Shown piece after piece: positions 1 through 10,432 of a stretch of 64,000 nt of DNA. Below the pieces are notes generated by a model, which was not told the DNA's origin, searched no databases, and worked only from the letters and a program-made list of their open reading frames with translations. Numbering within the stretch: position 1 is the first letter of the stretch; every line of letters starts with the position of its first letter. Made by a program: the position numbers and the translations under genes. Location of the stretch: contig NZ_BJDF01000017.1 of NCBI RefSeq assembly GCF_005404815.1, forward strand, positions 16,522 to 80,521. Reading direction: 5' to 3'. This DNA is from Companilactobacillus huachuanensis. Lineage in GTDB: Bacteria > Bacillota > Bacilli > Lactobacillales > Lactobacillaceae.

Positions 1-727
1 ACGGTTTCGTAAAAAATTTAATACTCTTCGGTGTAATCTTATCCATACCAACATCAATTAGTTTCATAAACAGAACACCTAAAAGGATTGGAATAACACT
101 AGTATTATATTGAATCTGTGGTACTGATAATCCTAAGAATTCAAGTCCTTTAGCACTATCAATTGTTTTATAAACGAGCGTAGCACCTAAGAATGCTCCC
201 ATCATGGGGTTCATATTTAATTTCTTTGATGCACTATATCCTAAATAAACAGGTAAAAAGTAATACCCAGCTTCATAAATACCATTCAAAATGGTATATG
301 TGCCGCTCTTCGTGCTTAGTCCGAAGAATGTAACACCAATATTAAGTACCGCCGAAACCAATCCAGCAGCAACCAATACTCCTAGAATTGGTACAAAGGT
401 TCCACTAATAAAATCGATTATAGTTTGGCCAAGATGTTTCCATGTGAATTTAACTTTGGCGGTTTTATTATTTGAGACATCCCCTATTGATTTGACAAAA
501 GCATTGTAAACATTAGCAACATCAGTACCAATTACAATTTGATATTCATCGTCTCTAATTACGGTTCCAGCAATGCCTTCAATTTTTGATACAGAATTGT
601 CATCAATATTATTCTTATCTTTATATTGAATTCTCAGCCTTGTAGCACAATGGTTAACATTTATAACATTATCTTTGCCGCCAATATCTTTTAGGATATT
701 GTTAGCCATGTCATGATAATTACTCAT
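1..727 (-). CDS. PTS beta-glucoside-type EIIBC, N-terminal part (cut by window edge)
   Basis: Open from ATG at 727 to the window edge, 242 codons with no stop. The product is the N-terminal part of a membrane sugar permease of the PTS that phosphorylates a beta-glucoside-type sugar during import. Residues 1-80 look like an EIIB domain: the phospho-cysteine is Cys27 in NHCATRLRI, followed by IEGIAGTV and QIVIGTDV. From about residue 95 hydrophobic EIIC segments begin (FVPILGVLVAAGLV, YYFLPVYLGYSASKK). Only 5 nt separate it from the upstream GH1 stop, and its GGGGG ribosome binding site lies in the last codons of that gene, so the two are co-transcribed and probably translationally coupled. Whether an EIIA domain follows cannot be seen. 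Sugar specificity is inferred from family and neighbour only. Confidence 0.9.
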   Translation of the reverse strand, partial: MSNYHDMANNILKDIGGKDNVINVNHCATRLRIQYKDKNNIDDNSVSKIEGIAGTVIRDDEYQIVIGTDVANVYNAFVKSIGDVSNNKTAKVKFTWKHLGQTIIDFISGTFVPILGVLVAAGLVSAVLNIGVTFFGLSTKSGTYTILNGIYEAGYYFLPVYLGYSASKKLNMNPMMGAFLGATLVYKTIDSAKGLEFLGLSVPQIQYNTSVIPILLGVLFMKLIDVGMDKITPKSIKFFTKP

Positions 728-732
728 TGGAT

Positions 733-2166
733 TTACCCCCAATTTTCACCATTTGATTTAACTAAATCTGAATACCAATAATATGAGTCTTTAGGAATAC
801 GTTTAAAATCAAGTTTATCTTTATCTGTAGTATTGATAAAAACAAAACCATATCTCTTTGACATACCATTACCTGTGCTCAACAAATCTAAGAATGACCA
901 TGGATTATAACCAAATACTTTACATCCATCTTGAATCGCCAAACCTACTTGATAAATTTGATCTCTCATAAACTTAATTCTTTCAGGGTCATGAACTTTA
1001 CCATCTTCAGAAACGATTTCATGTTCACCAAATCCATTTTCACAAATAACCATTGGCAATTGGTAATGGTCCCAAACATAACGAAGCATGTATCTCATAG
1101 CTACTGGATCAATTTCCCAATCCCAATCGGTTGTATCAACATACGGATTTTCAACTAATTGGTACATTCCAGGAACCTTAGGAAACTTTAAGTTACCTTT
1201 CTTACCAGACTTATTTAATTCATATGGTTCCTCTTTTTCATCAGGTGAACAATATTTTGCTGTGTTAGAACGATAACAATTCAATCCAAAGAAATCAATA
1301 TTTGCTTTCCCAATTAATTCCATATCACCAGGTCTAATATCAGGATCAATATTATTCTCTCTCCAGTAACTCTTAATAAAGCCATTGTATTTACGATGGG
1401 CATATAAATCATCCCAAATTTTTTCTGTCATTTCTTCAGCATTCATGGCAGCAATCTGATCTTTGGGATCACATGAGTATGGATAAATAGGAACATATCC
1501 GGGAACTGGACCAATTTTTCCACCAGGAACTAGTTCATGACAAGCAATGACTGCTTTAGCATGGCACAAGTTCATAATATGATTTACCTTCCATTTATCT
1601 TCAAGCCATGTATCAGGATGTTTATCGATGCCCAACCAGTCACCGTAACAAATTTGCATATTCTGTTCGTTGATAGATAACCAATATTTAACTCTATCTC
1701 CAAATTCTTTAAATAAAGTACGCGCGTACTTATCAAATTCATCTATAATTCCACGTCCATACCAACCATCATATTCCTTGTCAATCCAAACTGGCATATC
1801 GTAATGATAAACAGTAACAATTGGTGTGATATTGTATTTAATAAGTTCATTAATTAAATTATTGTAAAATTCCAATCCCTTTTTATTTACCTGGCAATCT
1901 TTTGATGGATAAATACGTGCCCATGATATTGAAAATCTGTAAGATGTCATTCCAGCATCGGCCATCAATTTAACATCTTCCTTATAATGATGGTAATTAT
2001 CCGAAGCAAAAGTATCATCGGTATATGGTTTCTTAGTACGTGTATTTAAATCCATTAATGATAGGGTTTTTCCGTCCTCTTCTACGGCACCTTCGACTTG
2101 CCATGAAGAACTTGAACCTCCCCATAAGAAATTATCTGGAAACTTAGGATCATGATTATAAAACAT
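733..2166 (-). CDS. GH1 6-phospho-beta-glucosidase
   Basis: Cytoplasmic hydrolase that would split the phosphorylated beta-glucoside delivered by the adjacent EIIBC. It has the GH1 layout: FLWGGSSSSWQVEGA near the N-terminus, acid/base Glu167 in SINEQN, nucleophile Glu376 in ICENGFG, and the phosphate-binding MSKRYGF loop near the C-terminus. Length 477 aa is normal. A longer start at 2190 is possible, but ATG 2166 is preferred because AGAAGG and GCAAGG lie just upstream of it whereas nothing Shine-Dalgarno-like precedes 2190. It follows the RpiR gene by about 125 nt containing a cre-like box and precedes EIIBC by 5 nt. Family is confident, exact substrate not. Confidence 0.93.
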   Translation of the reverse strand: MFYNHDPKFPDNFLWGGSSSSWQVEGAVEEDGKTLSLMDLNTRTKKPYTDDTFASDNYHHYKEDVKLMADAGMTSYRFSISWARIYPSKDCQVNKKGLEFYNNLINELIKYNITPIVTVYHYDMPVWIDKEYDGWYGRGIIDEFDKYARTLFKEFGDRVKYWLSINEQNMQICYGDWLGIDKHPDTWLEDKWKVNHIMNLCHAKAVIACHELVPGGKIGPVPGYVPIYPYSCDPKDQIAAMNAEEMTEKIWDDLYAHRKYNGFIKSYWRENNIDPDIRPGDMELIGKANIDFFGLNCYRSNTAKYCSPDEKEEPYELNKSGKKGNLKFPKVPGMYQLVENPYVDTTDWDWEIDPVAMRYMLRYVWDHYQLPMVICENGFGEHEIVSEDGKVHDPERIKFMRDQIYQVGLAIQDGCKVFGYNPWSFLDLLSTGNGMSKRYGFVFINTTDKDKLDFKRIPKDSYYWYSDLVKSNGENWG

Positions 2167-2211
2167 ATTTAAGTACCTTGCCCTTCTCATTCAACTTATA
2201 TACCAATTTTA

Positions 2212-2225
2212 GCAAAGCGCTTACA
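2212..2225. promoter_or_regulatory. cre-like CcpA site upstream of GH1/EIIBC
   Basis: GCAAAGCGCTTACA (reverse TGTAAGCGCTTTGC) matches the cre consensus TGWAANCGNTNWCA at 12 of 14 positions and lies about 45 nt upstream of the GH1 start. This suggests carbon catabolite repression of the beta-glucoside genes. Binding is inferred from the motif. Confidence 0.5.
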
Positions 2226-2257
2226 TGCGTGCGTTACAACCTATGTCCCTTAAACCA

Positions 2258-2286
2258 AAATAGGGTACAAACGATGCACCCTATTT
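2258..2286. repeat. Inverted repeat between rpiR-type gene and GH1
   Basis: Perfect 9-bp arms (AAATAGGGT / ACCCTATTT) around an 11-nt loop, 7 nt after the RpiR-type stop codon. On the minus strand only a short T run follows, so it may be a weak terminator, an RNA stabiliser or an operator. Confidence 0.45.
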
Positions 2287-2292
2287 ACTTTT

Positions 2293-3045
2293 TTAATAAT
2301 GATTTTGAATAATATCTAAGAAATAATGTAATCCATATGCCCGATATATATCTGCATTGGTGGAGTGATCCAAATGGCTCATATAATATACATGATTGAA
2401 AGTATCTCCAAATTCTATTATTCTATTTACCGTTATCAAATCTTTGACACAATCAATTTGATTCATCTTTTCCGCCACTGATTTAGCAAATAATCCAGAA
2501 ACTGAAAGAGTAATAATATAGTCATCCTTTTCAATGTCATCGAAAATCGTACTATCCAAATAGCCTTCTGAAATAATATAAGAAAGTTTTCCTTTACTCG
2601 CCAGTTCTATTTGAAAATCCTTAGCATTAGACATACTTGTACGTGAAGTTAAAATAATCATTTTTTTTGATTTTTTAATTCGATTACAAATCACATCGAT
2701 TTCATGAGTATTCATGCGCTCATCTAGTTCACTAACTATTCGAATCAAATTACCTGTTAATAATTCACGATAATTTTTATCTGAAATATTTATTTCTTCA
2801 GGCAAATGATTCTTGATGGTCTTTTTTATGTCCGCAAAATTCTCAAAACCTAATCCTTGGGAGAACCTTCTAATACTTGCTCTTGAAACACTACAGTCTT
2901 CAGCCATTTGATAAATGTTGGCCTTTGGTATTTTATTAAAATTCTCGATAAAATATCTTGATAATATAAAATTAACACTACCAATTTCATTTTTATCTAA
3001 CTGATCATTTAATGAATATAAAAGATTATATAAAATATTGTCCAT
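2293..3045 (-). CDS. MurR/RpiR-family transcriptional regulator
   Basis: 250-aa regulator. Residues 1-77 form the N-terminal helix-turn-helix of the family (AEDCSVSRASIRRFSQGLGFENFADIKK), and residues about 105-235 form a SIS sugar-phosphate-sensing domain (KKMIILTSRTSMSNAKDF, YIITLSVSGLF). The length matches the family. It sits directly upstream of the GH1 and EIIBC genes in the same direction, so it most likely senses the phosphorylated sugar and controls this operon; that role is inference from position. A terminator separates it from the gene upstream. Confidence 0.9.
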   Translation of the reverse strand: MDNILYNLLYSLNDQLDKNEIGSVNFILSRYFIENFNKIPKANIYQMAEDCSVSRASIRRFSQGLGFENFADIKKTIKNHLPEEINISDKNYRELLTGNLIRIVSELDERMNTHEIDVICNRIKKSKKMIILTSRTSMSNAKDFQIELASKGKLSYIISEGYLDSTIFDDIEKDDYIITLSVSGLFAKSVAEKMNQIDCVKDLITVNRIIEFGDTFNHVYYMSHLDHSTNADIYRAYGLHYFLDIIQNHY

Positions 3046-3198
3046 AAGTAACCTCTTTCACTTTTTCTTTTATATCATAAGTTATTTTTGTTCTACTAAT
3101 ATACCTTTTTTACGCAACTTAAAATAAACGAACTTAAAACAAACTAACGGGGCTAAAATAATCTTATATAATTACATGTTACTTTGTCACGTTTAAGA

Positions 3199-3235
3199 AA
3201 AAAAGTAGTTCTGCTTTTCACAGAACTACTTTTTT
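3199..3235. terminator. Bidirectional rho-independent terminator
   Basis: AGTAGTTCTG / CAGAACTACT stem with a 7-nt loop flanked by an A run on the left and a T run on the right, so it can act on both strands. It ends the 152-aa gene upstream and insulates the RpiR-type gene. The rest of 3046-3332 shows nothing else recognisable. Confidence 0.85.
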
Positions 3236-3332
3236 GTCTATTTCCAATTTATCATCATTTGTCTTTATTGAATATGCACGCTGTTTTTTTTATTTCTAAT
3301 AAATATTAATAAAATTCTTCAAATTATCTATT

Positions 3333-3791
3333 TTACTTCTTCTCAATCACTGCCTTTTCTTCAAATCCACTGTACTTATCTCCTTGATATATTTTGAATA
3401 ATACAACCCCTAATCTCTTATCACTAATAATAATTTCTTCTAAACATTCAATAGTATCTATCCTCGACTCTTGATTATTAATCCCTATATTTTCCCCGGT
3501 TTCATACTGTTGCTGCATAGATTTATGGAACCACATAGCTAGCCAGTTCCCAAAACTTGAATACTCTTTTCCATACTTTTCGAGGATATATTGCTTTTCT
3601 TTATCCATATACAGGTCAGACATTGCAACAACATTAGAATATTTCATACTTGAAATAATAGATTCTGGTTTCTCTGCCTCTTTTATTTTATTCAATGAAG
3701 CACTACTTACTCCTGTAATTTTACTAATTTGGCTAATCGATAGATCTACTTCTTTGACCAATTTAATAGCATTCTTAACTTGATTTAGCAT
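3333..3791 (-). CDS. Hypothetical protein with N-terminal helix-turn-helix
   Basis: 152 aa, not assigned to a named family. Residues about 16-36 (LSISQISKITGVSSASLNKI) read as a helix-turn-helix like those in phage and plasmid regulators or resolvase tails, so DNA binding is likely. The rest is mixed helix with no membrane segment or signal peptide. A GGGG stretch lies 13 nt upstream of the ATG, a loose spacing. It is isolated between terminators, so the context gives no clue to target genes. It could be a remnant of a mobile element regulator. Existence as a real gene is likely given its length and composition; function is unknown. Confidence 0.6.
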   Translation of the reverse strand: MLNQVKNAIKLVKEVDLSISQISKITGVSSASLNKIKEAEKPESIISSMKYSNVVAMSDLYMDKEKQYILEKYGKEYSSFGNWLAMWFHKSMQQQYETGENIGINNQESRIDTIECLEEIIISDKRLGVVLFKIYQGDKYSGFEEKAVIEKK

Positions 3792-4109
3792 AATATTTTT
3801 ACCCCTGCTTAATATTTTGTTAAAACTTTTTACTCCTCTATGCCTCGATGAAGAATCGCCCTAATGCACTAAATAGACTCGGTAAATCTGCTTATGATTA
3901 ATGAACATGTTGAAAAAGCAATTCTAACGCCCTTGACACTTACCAACAGCATTACTTTATTTGTGAATTAAAAAAGCCATTACTAATAATATAGTAGTGG
4001 TTTTTATAAGATTCATCAAAGATTACCGTATTATATAGAATAAAGTCTATGGAACTCCAGATTATAATGGAATACTTATCTTGTATACTATAGATTTTTT
4101 TTTATTTTT
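3792..4109. other. Gene-less stretch with one terminator
   Basis: 318 nt of AT-rich sequence between the LicR-like stop and the 152-aa gene. Apart from the terminator hairpin at 3971-4006 and presumably the promoter of the 152-aa gene, no gene or repeat was recognised. Confidence 0.6.
3971..4006 (-). terminator. Terminator of the lichenan-type PTS operon
   Basis: Hairpin with arms AAAAGCCATTACTA and TAGTAGTGGTTTT (one wobble and one mismatch), flanked by A and T runs, about 100 nt after the LicR-like stop codon. Confidence 0.65.
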
Positions 4110-6032
4110 TTACAATAAGTCAGTTAATCGAGAAATGAATTCTTCATAAGTTCTTGTTTTGACTAATGATGCAATATTCTTTGGATCAACTGCGATTTGA
4201 GACAAATCGTCAAATATGTTTCTATATGATTGCTTATTCTCCTTATTAACCGCAAGCAGAAACATTAAATTAACATCATTATTTTCACTATTCCAAGAAA
4301 TACCTTTGGGAGCTATCACCACGTATCCTTGCGTCTTCAATGCTATCATCTGCATGGAATGAGGTATTGCAACACGACCAAAAGCTGTACTGGACATATT
4401 TTCTCGTGCTTTTAATCGATCAGCAAAATTTTCAGGAATCACCTCTTTCCCCTCCAATTCACTACATACAATCTGAAACAAGTCATCACGACCTACCCGA
4501 TCATCAAGTACTTTAAAATTCTCTTTTGGAAAGAATCTCTCTAAATTATTGGTAAAATTAATTTTTTTCTGCTGATGTTTGTGACTTTCAATTAATTGAT
4601 TAATTCGTTTGTAATCTGTTTGCGTCATAAATTGAGAAATATTAGCATGACTTATGCCAGGTAATTGATACTCTGAATTTACTTGTATAATAAAATCTAC
4701 CTTACGTGGGTAATCTTCCTCTTCTATCATCTCTGGATTGTGAAGAACACTACCAACAACTATGTCCTGACTAAACAGTCGCTCTAATCTACTAGTAAAC
4801 TCATCAGTATCATTTTGATAATCAGGCATCAAAACAATTACATATAATTTATGTAAGTCATTAATATATTCTGAAACAGAATTACCTATATGCATAGCTA
4901 TATAAGCAATTTCATCATCTTCCAAACTTACATTTTCAATTTCTTCCATTCGATTTGAAATCAAAACCGCACATTCATAAATTATTGGTGAGGACTTCCT
5001 TATACTTGAAGTCATTGGATTTCGCTCCACATATCCCCGTGATGAACGTTCAAGTAATCTTTGAATATGAATGGCAAATTGTTCCCTAAAATTCAAAACT
5101 CTTAAATCAATATTTAGCATCGCGTTAACATATTTTATTAAGTCATCAACCAATTCAACGGTACTATGTTTAACAGTATCTTCCAAGTTTCGATGTTTAC
5201 GTGTTATAGAGAATTGAATAATTAATTTTAAACTTTTTCGTTCAGCCTCTGAAAACTTAACCGCTTCATTGCTCTCAACACCGTCAATCAACTTGTTTCC
5301 AAATTCATTCTCCTGAATAGTCTTTTCATCTGGGAATGCATCTGCTTGTAACCCATATTTCGAATTACTATCAGTTTTCTGTGGTTGATACCCATTTTTT
5401 ACCCTATGTGTAGCAATCGCTATATGTAACAAAATATTATTGAAATCAAACGTATTCAAATAAATATTTTCCAATTGTGTTAATTTCTTAATTGATTCTG
5501 AAATTCCAACCACATCTATATCTGGAAAGCTTTCCTGTATAGTCTTTGTTCCGATAAAAGTCTGTTTAGATTCACGATATAGAATATCGCTGATTAATCT
5601 TCTTTTATTCATTTCGCTTCCGGCTAAAGACCAATCGTCACCATCCTGTCTTAGCTCAAGTTCAAAAGGCCTTACATAGTCTTGAATCTCTTGAAAAAGT
5701 TTTATTAATGTCGATTCACTTAAGTATAATTGGTCAACAAGGTCATACAGGTTTAATTTTTTTTGTTGAGTGAATTCATTAATCAAAACTCGTTTAATAC
5801 TTTCATAATCCGAATTCTCATTTTTGGAACTATCTACTTTTTTCTGGTTAAATTTATACCCTTCACTGCTAACAAAAATAGCTGTAGAATCGATTAAATC
5901 TTTTGCGTAGCGTCTAATACTACGTTGAGATACACCAATCACTACAGCTAATTCATTAGAAGTATGCCATCCAGGGTTATTTTGTAAATAGTCCCATAAT
6001 TCTTTTTTATGGTCCTTACGCAAATAACTCAT
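4110..6032 (-). CDS. PRD-containing PTS-regulated activator, LicR/BglG-related
   Basis: Transcriptional activator controlled by PTS phosphorylation. Order: HTH (residues 1-55, SQRSIRRYAKDL), a second Mga-like HTH (about 75-125), two PRD domains (about 185-390; His in LLHIAIATHR, FAIHIQRL and IAMHIGNS), an EIIB-like segment (about 395-480) and a fructose-type EIIA domain (about 500-640; His in AIPHSMQ). The EIIB-like part begins LYVIVLMPDYQN and lacks the usual phospho-cysteine, so that control point appears lost. The gene starts 15 nt after the GH1 stop. GGAG touches the annotated ATG at 6032, so the TTG at 6023, nine nt past GGAG, may be the true start. As last gene of the operon it probably activates the operon. 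Confidence 0.88.
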   Translation of the reverse strand: MSYLRKDHKKELWDYLQNNPGWHTSNELAVVIGVSQRSIRRYAKDLIDSTAIFVSSEGYKFNQKKVDSSKNENSDYESIKRVLINEFTQQKKLNLYDLVDQLYLSESTLIKLFQEIQDYVRPFELELRQDGDDWSLAGSEMNKRRLISDILYRESKQTFIGTKTIQESFPDIDVVGISESIKKLTQLENIYLNTFDFNNILLHIAIATHRVKNGYQPQKTDSNSKYGLQADAFPDEKTIQENEFGNKLIDGVESNEAVKFSEAERKSLKLIIQFSITRKHRNLEDTVKHSTVELVDDLIKYVNAMLNIDLRVLNFREQFAIHIQRLLERSSRGYVERNPMTSSIRKSSPIIYECAVLISNRMEEIENVSLEDDEIAYIAMHIGNSVSEYINDLHKLYVIVLMPDYQNDTDEFTSRLERLFSQDIVVGSVLHNPEMIEEEDYPRKVDFIIQVNSEYQLPGISHANISQFMTQTDYKRINQLIESHKHQQKKINFTNNLERFFPKENFKVLDDRVGRDDLFQIVCSELEGKEVIPENFADRLKARENMSSTAFGRVAIPHSMQMIALKTQGYVVIAPKGISWNSENNDVNLMFLLAVNKENKQSYRNIFDDLSQIAVDPKNIASLVKTRTYEEFISRLTDLL

Positions 6033-6047
6033 CTCCGTATAATTCTT

Positions 6048-7852
<1,805 letters not shown>

Positions 7853-7880
7853 TGATTTATCCTCCTAAATGTAAAATCCG

Positions 7881-9122
7881 TTAATCTTGCGTACTTGCTT
7901 CTTCTTTTAATACTTGACCATCATAAACTTTAAAGAATGGGAACCAAATGACCCAAGAAACCGCGAAAATAATAGCTAGTAAAATCATAGCACCTACTGA
8001 TGGGCTAATAAGCCATGTTGAAATTGGGAAAGGAATGTACCACATTTGCATTACTGCTTTCGGAATTGCAGCCAGGCCCATTTTTAGTCCTGTCCAAGTA
8101 ATAATTGGAATAATGATCCCGTTAATCCATAGAGGAATCATCAAGTATGGGTTCCAAACAACAGTACCAAACACAAGTGGTTCATTAATATTGAATAGTG
8201 ATGGTACAATACAAGCTTTGCCTAATGCTTTTAATCGTTGAGATTTAGATATTAATAACATCATCAGAGCTAATGGCATGGTACAACCAACACCACCAAT
8301 AAATACCCAACCACTAAAGACTGCTTCACTGGTGAAAATATGCGTTGCAGAATTTCCTGCAGCAACCGCAGCTACATTTGCTGCAATCCCACCAAGCATT
8401 AATGGTTGTGTAATTGGAGAAATTACCCAACTAGAAATACCCATTGAATAAATAAATGTGTAAATAAATAGAATCAAAGTGAAACCATAAATTGTATCGG
8501 CCCCAGATGCTAATGGTGCAAAAATTGATTGAATTGCACTAAATAAATTAAAGTGAATTATATCTACAATTAACCATCCTGCTGCAATACTAACTCCAAT
8601 TGGTAACATTGAATCAAACCATGATGTAACAAAATCAGGAATAACAGTATCTTCACTGAAGAAAGAAAACGTTCCAAATAATTGCATAATCAAGCTTACA
8701 AAAATTGCTACAATGATTGCTACGAACATACCACCAGCACCAAATTCACTAAAGCCAAAGGAAGCTGTTGCACCTGAATTAGTGAATTTGGGATTGATTA
8801 GCATCATAAACAATGCAATAGATGTTAATCCTGCAATAATTCGTTGTCTTTTTAACTTTTTCAATTCCATGTAATTAAATGGTACTAAGAATGCTATAAA
8901 GATTGATAATAATCCAAAGGTGAAATTACTAATTGGTGTAAAGTTAGGCCACCAACTCCAAAAGTTACCTGGAATATTTAATAAACTAACTATTGATCCA
9001 ACCAGAATGAATGGTAGCACTTCAAGAACTGAATTCTTTAGAGTGACAATCCATTGATTATTCCCCACGACTTGCGCTTTTGGCGCAAATTTAGTGTTGA
9101 GAAATTCCATAAATTTATCCAT
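7881..9122 (-). CDS. PTS cellobiose/lichenan-type EIIC permease
   Basis: 413-aa integral membrane protein of the lactose/cellobiose EIIC family with about ten hydrophobic segments starting at residue 28 (VLEVLPFILVGSIVSLL). Family markers are SSWVISPITQPLML and the substrate-site motif NINEPLVFGTVVWNP. It translocates a beta-glucoside such as cellobiose or a lichenan fragment with IIA and IIB. The gene sits between IIB (36 nt upstream) and IIA. GAGGGGCG precedes the ATG. Slightly shorter than many family members (430-450 aa) but no key motif is missing. Substrate is inferred from family and operon. Confidence 0.94.
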   Translation of the reverse strand: MDKFMEFLNTKFAPKAQVVGNNQWIVTLKNSVLEVLPFILVGSIVSLLNIPGNFWSWWPNFTPISNFTFGLLSIFIAFLVPFNYMELKKLKRQRIIAGLTSIALFMMLINPKFTNSGATASFGFSEFGAGGMFVAIIVAIFVSLIMQLFGTFSFFSEDTVIPDFVTSWFDSMLPIGVSIAAGWLIVDIIHFNLFSAIQSIFAPLASGADTIYGFTLILFIYTFIYSMGISSWVISPITQPLMLGGIAANVAAVAAGNSATHIFTSEAVFSGWVFIGGVGCTMPLALMMLLISKSQRLKALGKACIVPSLFNINEPLVFGTVVWNPYLMIPLWINGIIIPIITWTGLKMGLAAIPKAVMQMWYIPFPISTWLISPSVGAMILLAIIFAVSWVIWFPFFKVYDGQVLKEEASTQD

Positions 9123-9158
9123 TTTGACACGCCCCTCATTTATTTTTTTAACAGTATG

Positions 9159-9467
9159 TTAGTCACCAAGTTCGTTTTGTAAATGTGCAATTGCGCCCTT
9201 ACCATCTAGAATTGAATAGTAGTCAGCATGCATTAAAATAACTTTGACACTTTCAGGAACACGTTCTTTAATACCATCAAATTCTGCCTTCAAATGTGGT
9301 CCAACCATCAAGGCATCAATATCGTCCATGTAATCACCTAATTCCGATTCACTACGTGCCTTGATCTTATAATCTAGCCCCTCTTTTTTTGCAGCCTTTC
9401 TCATATTAGCTGCCATAAAACCTGATGATGCTCCAGAACCACAAATCAATAGAATACTTTTACTCAT
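9159..9467 (-). CDS. PTS lactose/cellobiose-family EIIB
   Basis: 102-aa cytoplasmic EIIB. The phospho-cysteine is Cys9 in LLICGSGASSG, and the P-loop style and length match the family. It accepts phosphate from the operon's EIIA and gives it to the sugar bound by EIIC. A start 30 nt further upstream (9497) is open, but GGAGGAAATATATT directly before ATG 9467 and the family N-terminus MSKSILLICG fix the start here. It is the first gene of the operon; a cre-like box and a perfect palindrome lie in the upstream region. Confidence 0.94.
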   Translation of the reverse strand: MSKSILLICGSGASSGFMAANMRKAAKKEGLDYKIKARSESELGDYMDDIDALMVGPHLKAEFDGIKERVPESVKVILMHADYYSILDGKGAIAHLQNELGD

Positions 9468-9545
9468 AATATATTTCCTCCAATAATTTCTTAACAATTT
9501 ATTTTGTTATCTGTTCCTCTTTACATTTATATAGTAGTTTTTAAT

Positions 9546-9559
9546 TGTATCCGTTTACA
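9546..9559. promoter_or_regulatory. cre site upstream of the PTS operon
   Basis: TGTATCCGTTTACA matches TGWAANCGNTNWCA at 13 of 14 positions. On the minus strand it overlaps a possible -35 (TTGTAA) with TACTAT 18 nt downstream, a placement suited to repression by CcpA when preferred sugars are present. Confidence 0.7.
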
Positions 9560-9567
9560 ATTAGTTT

Positions 9568-9586
9568 TGTCACCCCTGGGGTGACA
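9568..9586. promoter_or_regulatory. Perfect 19-nt palindrome, probable operator
   Basis: TGTCACCCC-T-GGGGTGACA, nine perfect base pairs around one central base, 9 nt from the cre site and about 100 nt upstream of the EIIB start. It is unusually GC-rich for the region. The LicR-like activator of this operon is the obvious candidate to bind it; this is inference. Confidence 0.6.
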
Positions 9587-9624
9587 TTTCCTTTTATTGA
9601 TTATAATTTTTAATTCTTGGACAA

Positions 9625-9664
9625 CAAAAAAACAGTTTATGTGCTTTCATAAACTGTTTTTTTA
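9625..9664. terminator. Bidirectional terminator
   Basis: AACAGTTTATG / CATAAACTGTT stem with a 5-nt loop, flanked by seven A and seven T. It ends the isomerase-like gene (minus strand) before the PTS operon promoter. Confidence 0.85.
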
Positions 9665-9690
9665 TAAACAATATTTATAAACATCAATAA

Positions 9691-10332
9691 TTATTTTACA
9701 AATGCCTGCAGAATCATTACTTCATCAGAACCACAAAGGTTATCAACCAACACATCCTTACAATATTCAGGAACAATAAACGTTTCACCATAACTAATTA
9801 TTAGAGGAGGGAAATCATTAGTTTGACTATAAATACGAACCTTTTTCCCCTCAACTAAGTTAAGCATGCTGACACTGTCGTGATTTTTAATAAGTACACT
9901 GTTCCTAAACGTGTATCTATATGAATTAATAAATTCTAGATCACACAATCCTGTTTTCTCCACCAATTGTTTTTGCCCTTTTTCAATAACATCATTTTTA
10001 GCAAAAAGGTTCTTCTTAACATAATCGGTATCAAAACGCATATCAACATTATTTTTTCCATGCTCCAAATGTATTGGTCTTGGTTTCCCATCTAATCCAA
10101 TGCGTCCCCAATCCCATAATTTAAAGGTAAATATATATGGAGTAGCACTTATTTCCAAAACCACCGTTTCTGGGCCACCACAATGGATAGCTCCGGCTGG
10201 AATAGAATAGTGATCGTGCTTTTTAACTGGAAAACAGTTAATAAATTTCTTATGATCGAACTCTTCTTTTGTTACAGTACTTAATTTTAAATTTTTGTTA
10301 TAAAATTGCGCTGCTGAAATTATGCTAATCAT
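9691..10332 (-). CDS. Mannose-6-phosphate isomerase-like protein, C-terminal half only
   Basis: 213 aa resembling the cupin-containing C-terminal part of long class I mannose-6-phosphate isomerase-like proteins (usually about 570-590 aa): KKHDHYSIPAGAIHCGG carries metal-ligand type His residues, followed by VVLEISATPYIFTFKLWDWGR and RPIHLEHG. The N-terminal catalytic part is absent. The reading frame stays open upstream of ATG 10332 but runs into the promoter of the divergent kinase gene and reads as non-coding, and no clear Shine-Dalgarno precedes the ATG. It may be a truncated relic or a standalone sugar-binding cupin. Loss of half the protein is seen; functional status is unknown. Confidence 0.6.
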   Translation of the reverse strand: MISIISAAQFYNKNLKLSTVTKEEFDHKKFINCFPVKKHDHYSIPAGAIHCGGPETVVLEISATPYIFTFKLWDWGRIGLDGKPRPIHLEHGKNNVDMRFDTDYVKKNLFAKNDVIEKGQKQLVEKTGLCDLEFINSYRYTFRNSVLIKNHDSVSMLNLVEGKKVRIYSQTNDFPPLIISYGETFIVPEYCKDVLVDNLCGSDEVMILQAFVK

Positions 10333-10432
10333 CGCTTTGAAATTATTTTCATTTTCTTCGTTTTGGAAAGCCCTTACAGCCCTTTTGTTGGTACAATAAG
10401 AATATGAAAATAATTTATATGAGGTGAATCAA

